Notes under the pieces: generated by a model | Seen by the model: only the letters and a program-made list of their open reading frames with translations | What the model was told of the DNA's origin: nothing | Databases searched by the model: none | From: Allolucifera butyrica | Lineage (GTDB): Bacteria; Bacillota; Negativicutes; Sporomusales; UPPP01 | Assembly (NCBI RefSeq): GCF_900476375.1 | Contig: NZ_UPPP01000051.1 | Coordinates: 62,001 to 126,000 of the forward strand | DNA length: 64,000 nucleotides | Reading direction: 5' to 3' | Position numbers and translations under genes: made by a program | Part shown: piece by piece, positions 61,711-64,000 of the stretch | How the letters are laid out: each line of letters begins with the position of its first letter | Position numbering within the stretch: position 1 is the stretch's first letter

Positions 61711-62349
61711 ATGTTGCACCGTGATGCCTGTGATGAAGAAGACATCGGCGAATGCGACTGTGGCTGCGGTGAAGTATCAGAACCATTATTGAATAAAATT
61801 ATTGTCCTCGACCCTGGTCATGGAGGTATTTATTCGGGAGGCGTACACTATGGGTTCCGGGAATCTGATATTAATCTGTCGGTCGGTCTTAAACTATGCC
61901 AAAAACTAGCCAGGTTAGGCGCTAAAGTTATTATGACGCGAACGCGTGATGTTAACCTGGCCCCGCCTGGCTCGACTCTTGACGCCGATCTCCAAGCCAG
62001 AGTAGATGTTGCTAAAACCTCCGGCGCAGATATTTTCGTAAGTCTGCATGTTGACGATGTTCCCAATATCAATCTTTCGGGTGCTGCCAGTTACTTCCCG
62101 ATGGGACGTTCTTCCGGCCTTGCCAGTACTATCCAAACTTCTTTAATAAATGAAACCTGCGCCGTTGATAATGGTGTTAGCCCGGCTGATTTTTATGTAC
62201 TCGTTCATAATGACATACCCGCAGCATTAATTGAAATGGGGTATCTATCCAATCCTGCGGAAGCATTGTGTCTTATGAATAACTGCTATCAAAATCTAAT
62301 AGCCAACGGGATTTTAAACGGTATCATTAACTACTTTCTGTGCCAATAA
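61711..62349 (+). CDS. N-acetylmuramoyl-L-alanine amidase (Amidase_3)
   Basis: 212 residues from ATG 61711 with GGAGGG. Zn site: LDPGHGG, RESDIN, SLHVDD (usually SLHAN) and catalytic Glu in LIEMGYLSN. It cleaves the peptide from peptidoglycan. There is no signal peptide, and the N-terminus has a Cys cluster (CDCGCG), so it may be a sporulation or phage-like cytoplasmic-release amidase. Confidence 0.87.
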   Translation: MLHRDACDEEDIGECDCGCGEVSEPLLNKIIVLDPGHGGIYSGGVHYGFRESDINLSVGLKLCQKLARLGAKVIMTRTRDVNLAPPGSTLDADLQARVDVAKTSGADIFVSLHVDDVPNINLSGAASYFPMGRSSGLASTIQTSLINETCAVDNGVSPADFYVLVHNDIPAALIEMGYLSNPAEALCLMNNCYQNLIANGILNGIINYFLCQ

Positions 62350-62420
62350 TCCTATATTACTGCTAAGTGTAGCAGCAGTACGCCCTCGTTTCGGCTGGAA
62401 GTCAGGGATACCAGCCTTAT

Positions 62421-62461
62421 AAAAGACGCCTATAACTTTAGCAGGTTATGAGCGTCTTTTT
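62421..62461. terminator. Terminator after the amidase gene
   Basis: AAAAGACGC and GCGTCTTTT with inner ATAAC/GTTAT pairing and T run. Confidence 0.85.
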
Positions 62462-62492
62462 GCCGTGTAAAATTTCCTTTTTAAAAAACGTA

Positions 62493-62519
62493 TTGACACA
62501 TACAAAAAAATAATATAAT
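62493..62519 (+). promoter_or_regulatory. Promoter of the last tetR gene
   Basis: TTGACA with TATAAT 15 bases later (or TAATCT at 17). The operator at 62537 follows. Confidence 0.5.
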
Positions 62520-62536
62520 CTAAGTTTAGTTTGTTA

Positions 62537-62560
62537 GTACCGATTTTGTCATTTCGGTAC
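62537..62560. promoter_or_regulatory. Inverted repeat, candidate TetR operator
   Basis: GTACCGA, 10 bases, TCGGTAC, just after the promoter and before the tetR start at 62585. Confidence 0.6.
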
Positions 62561-62584
62561 AAGAATAGTCGAGGTGATCTTATT

Positions 62585-63148
62585 TTGCGAAATCGTATTC
62601 TTATGGCCGCGGCCGAAGAGATGAAAGTTCGCGGTGTAAAATTTACCATGAGCGATTTGGCCAGACGTCTTAGTCTCAGTAAAACTTCCTTATACGAGCA
62701 TTTTGCCTCTAAAAATGAACTTATACATAATATTTTGGTGACTACTATTCAGGACTTTCAGGAACAGGAACAGGAAATTTACAGTAACTGTGAGTTGTCT
62801 GCTGCGGACAAAATTCAGGCCTTGCTTAAAATTGCACCCAGGGTATTTGGCCCTATTTACAATCGTAGTCTTTATGATGACCTCCGCCATTATTATCCTA
62901 ATGAATGGCAGTTGGTGTCAGATTTTCGGGAGGAGCATCTTAATAACCTGACATCTTTCATCGTCCGGAATATAGAAACCAATTCTCTTCGCCCCATCAA
63001 TATATCGGTATTCAGGCAAATTATTACCAGTACAACAAACGATTTATTTAACTTTCGATTTCTTGAGGAAAGTAATTTAACGCATGCCGATGCATTAACA
63101 GCCATGGCGGATATTATTGTATACGGTTTACTTCCTCACAACAGATAA
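62585..63148 (+). CDS. TetR-family regulator of efflux genes
   Basis: 187 residues, TTG start after GAGGTGAT. HTH MSDLARRLSLSKTSLYEHFA and helical ligand domain. It precedes an RND membrane-fusion protein gene, the usual arrangement for efflux repressors. The frame to 62531 is rejected because it covers the inverted repeat. Confidence 0.85.
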   Translation: MRNRILMAAAEEMKVRGVKFTMSDLARRLSLSKTSLYEHFASKNELIHNILVTTIQDFQEQEQEIYSNCELSAADKIQALLKIAPRVFGPIYNRSLYDDLRHYYPNEWQLVSDFREEHLNNLTSFIVRNIETNSLRPINISVFRQIITSTTNDLFNFRFLEESNLTHADALTAMADIIVYGLLPHNR

Positions 63149-63170
63149 TTATTTTTTACTTTTTTATTTT

Positions 63171-63192
63171 AAATCGCACTTTAGTGCGATTT
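63171..63192. terminator. Hairpin after tetR
   Basis: AAATCGCACT and AGTGCGATTT, perfect 10-bp stem with a 2-base loop, T-rich on both sides. Confidence 0.75.
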
Positions 63193-63204
63193 AAATATAC
63201 CTTT

Positions 63205-63241
63205 TTGTACTACGTGTACCAATAATGTAATTGTAGTACAA
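63205..63241. promoter_or_regulatory. Inverted repeat before the RND gene
   Basis: TTGTACTAC and GTAGTACAA separated by 19 bases. Possible second regulator site in front of the efflux operon. Confidence 0.5.
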
Positions 63242-63399
63242 TAAATAATTAATGTTATTCGCTACAATCTTTATAAATAACTGACCAGAAGATATGGAGT
63301 GATGAAAAAGTGTAAGCAATAAAGAAGATTGTTTTTGCCTAGAACGGATAATGGATTTGTGTTTTTTTTCTAAAAAAAAACAAAAGTGAGGATGAAACG

Positions 63400-64000
63400 A
63401 TGCAATACTTACCTAAAACACCAAAACAAAAATTATATTATGGTTTAACTGCAATCGCAATCGCCTTGGGTATTGCCGGCGTCATGGTATGGAACGGGCA
63501 TCAGCAGCCTAAAGCAGTTACAGAGGATATTCCCGCCGTCCAAACCGCCGTAATTAATACGACGGCAGCAACGCAAGAATATACCTATTCCGGCGAAGTC
63601 CGCGGACGATATGAAAGCCAGCTGGCTTTTCAAGTCAGCGGCAAAGTAATTAAACGGTATGTAGAGCGTGGCAGTACCGTCAAAGCCGGCGATTTATTAA
63701 TGAAAATTGACCCCAAGGATTTGCAGCAACTGGTTAACAGCAATTCAGCCCAGGTGTATTCCGCAGAATCGAATCTAAAACTGGCGGAAGCCAATTTAAA
63801 GCGTTTTCAACAGCTTTATCAGCACGGGGTGGTCAGCAAAGCTGTACTTGATCAATATCAAACTGCCTATGACGTAGCCGTTGCCGGTACCCGCCAAGCC
63901 TCTGCCCAATTATCGGCAGGCGTAAATCAGCTCGATTACAGTTCGTTATACGCAGACCATTCGGGTGTAATTTCCCAGATTAACGTCGAAGCCGGGCAGG
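63400..64000 (+). CDS. RND efflux membrane-fusion protein (AcrA type), N-terminal part
   Basis: At least 200 residues, open to the window edge. N-terminal anchor YYGLTAIAIALGIAGVMVW, then the biotinyl-lipoyl-like hairpin: LAFQVSGKVIKRYVERGSTV and KAGDLLMKIDPKDLQ, a helical hairpin (LKLAEANLKRFQQLYQHGVV), and ADHSGVISQINVEAGQ. It links an inner-membrane RND pump to the outer membrane, fitting a diderm firmicute. GAGGATG precedes ATG 63400. Confidence 0.88.
   Translation, partial: MQYLPKTPKQKLYYGLTAIAIALGIAGVMVWNGHQQPKAVTEDIPAVQTAVINTTAATQEYTYSGEVRGRYESQLAFQVSGKVIKRYVERGSTVKAGDLLMKIDPKDLQQLVNSNSAQVYSAESNLKLAEANLKRFQQLYQHGVVSKAVLDQYQTAYDVAVAGTRQASAQLSAGVNQLDYSSLYADHSGVISQINVEAGQ

Overview
This 64 kb window looks like chromosome from an anaerobic, low-to-mid GC firmicute. 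Glycyl-radical and radical-SAM enzymes, many Fe-S aldo/keto reductases, MtaA/UroD-type methyltransferases, FliB and a Tat system dominated by Fe-S proteins fit an acetogen-like member of the Negativicutes/Sporomusaceae. That placement is inference: there is no rRNA or universal marker here.

Layout. 1-2.0 kb: end of an ECF transporter energising module (EcfT-EcfA1-EcfA2). 2.3-2.6 kb: HAD phosphatase relic. 2.7-15.1 kb: a LacI-type regulator with three near-identical palindromic operators, then a plus-strand cluster of sulfatase-like hydrolase, eukaryote-type hexokinase, peroxiredoxin-like/DsbA fusion, GcvH-like lipoyl carrier, secreted beta-helix protein, dihydrolipoyl dehydrogenase, MFS transporter and lipoyl synthase. 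Lipoyl proteins are mixed with sugar genes and no glycine cleavage P or T protein is present. 15.1-25.1 kb: two sugar modules back to back, each with isomerase, kinase and class II aldolase, with two AraC regulators between them.

25.3-43.9 kb: a redox/electrophile region. Eight promoters have a 19-bp -35/-10 spacer centred on a GAGTTAACTC-like dyad, the form used by MerR-family activators, and two paralogous MerR genes lie inside. The promoters precede aldo/keto reductases, an Fe-dependent alcohol dehydrogenase, flavodoxin/FMN reductases, TatA-TatC, a cytoplasmic DUF362 ferredoxin, and two copies of a pair in which a Tat lipoprotein of the DUF362 family is followed by a membrane polyferredoxin joining NapH-like and NapG-like halves around an internal twin-arginine segment. 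Several promoters are followed by decayed 5' ends of merR genes, so promoter-merR units appear to have been copied around the region and then lost the regulator. FliB sits inside this region in its own unit.

44.2-49.3 kb: two UroD/MtaA-type methyltransferase-like proteins, two AraC regulators and a DUF1638 relic. 49.8-56.0 kb: an orphan sugar-binding lipoprotein, a DeoR regulator, and a glycyl-radical enzyme with its activase and a fructose-6-phosphate aldolase-like transaldolase. 56.1-58.0 kb: TetR regulator and Fe-S aldo/keto reductase sharing a palindromic operator. 58.1-64 kb: HxlR regulator, two redox-gene relics, an orphan phage-tail-fibre-like protein, small Cys-rich and exported proteins, an amidase, and a TetR regulator leading into an RND membrane-fusion protein cut by the window end.

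The best candidates for an undescribed system are (i) the MerR-promoter regulon with its duplicated Tat DUF362/NapH-NapG pairs and (ii) the LacI-governed lipoyl/sulfatase/hexokinase cluster. I saw no tRNA, rRNA, CRISPR array or intact insertion sequence.
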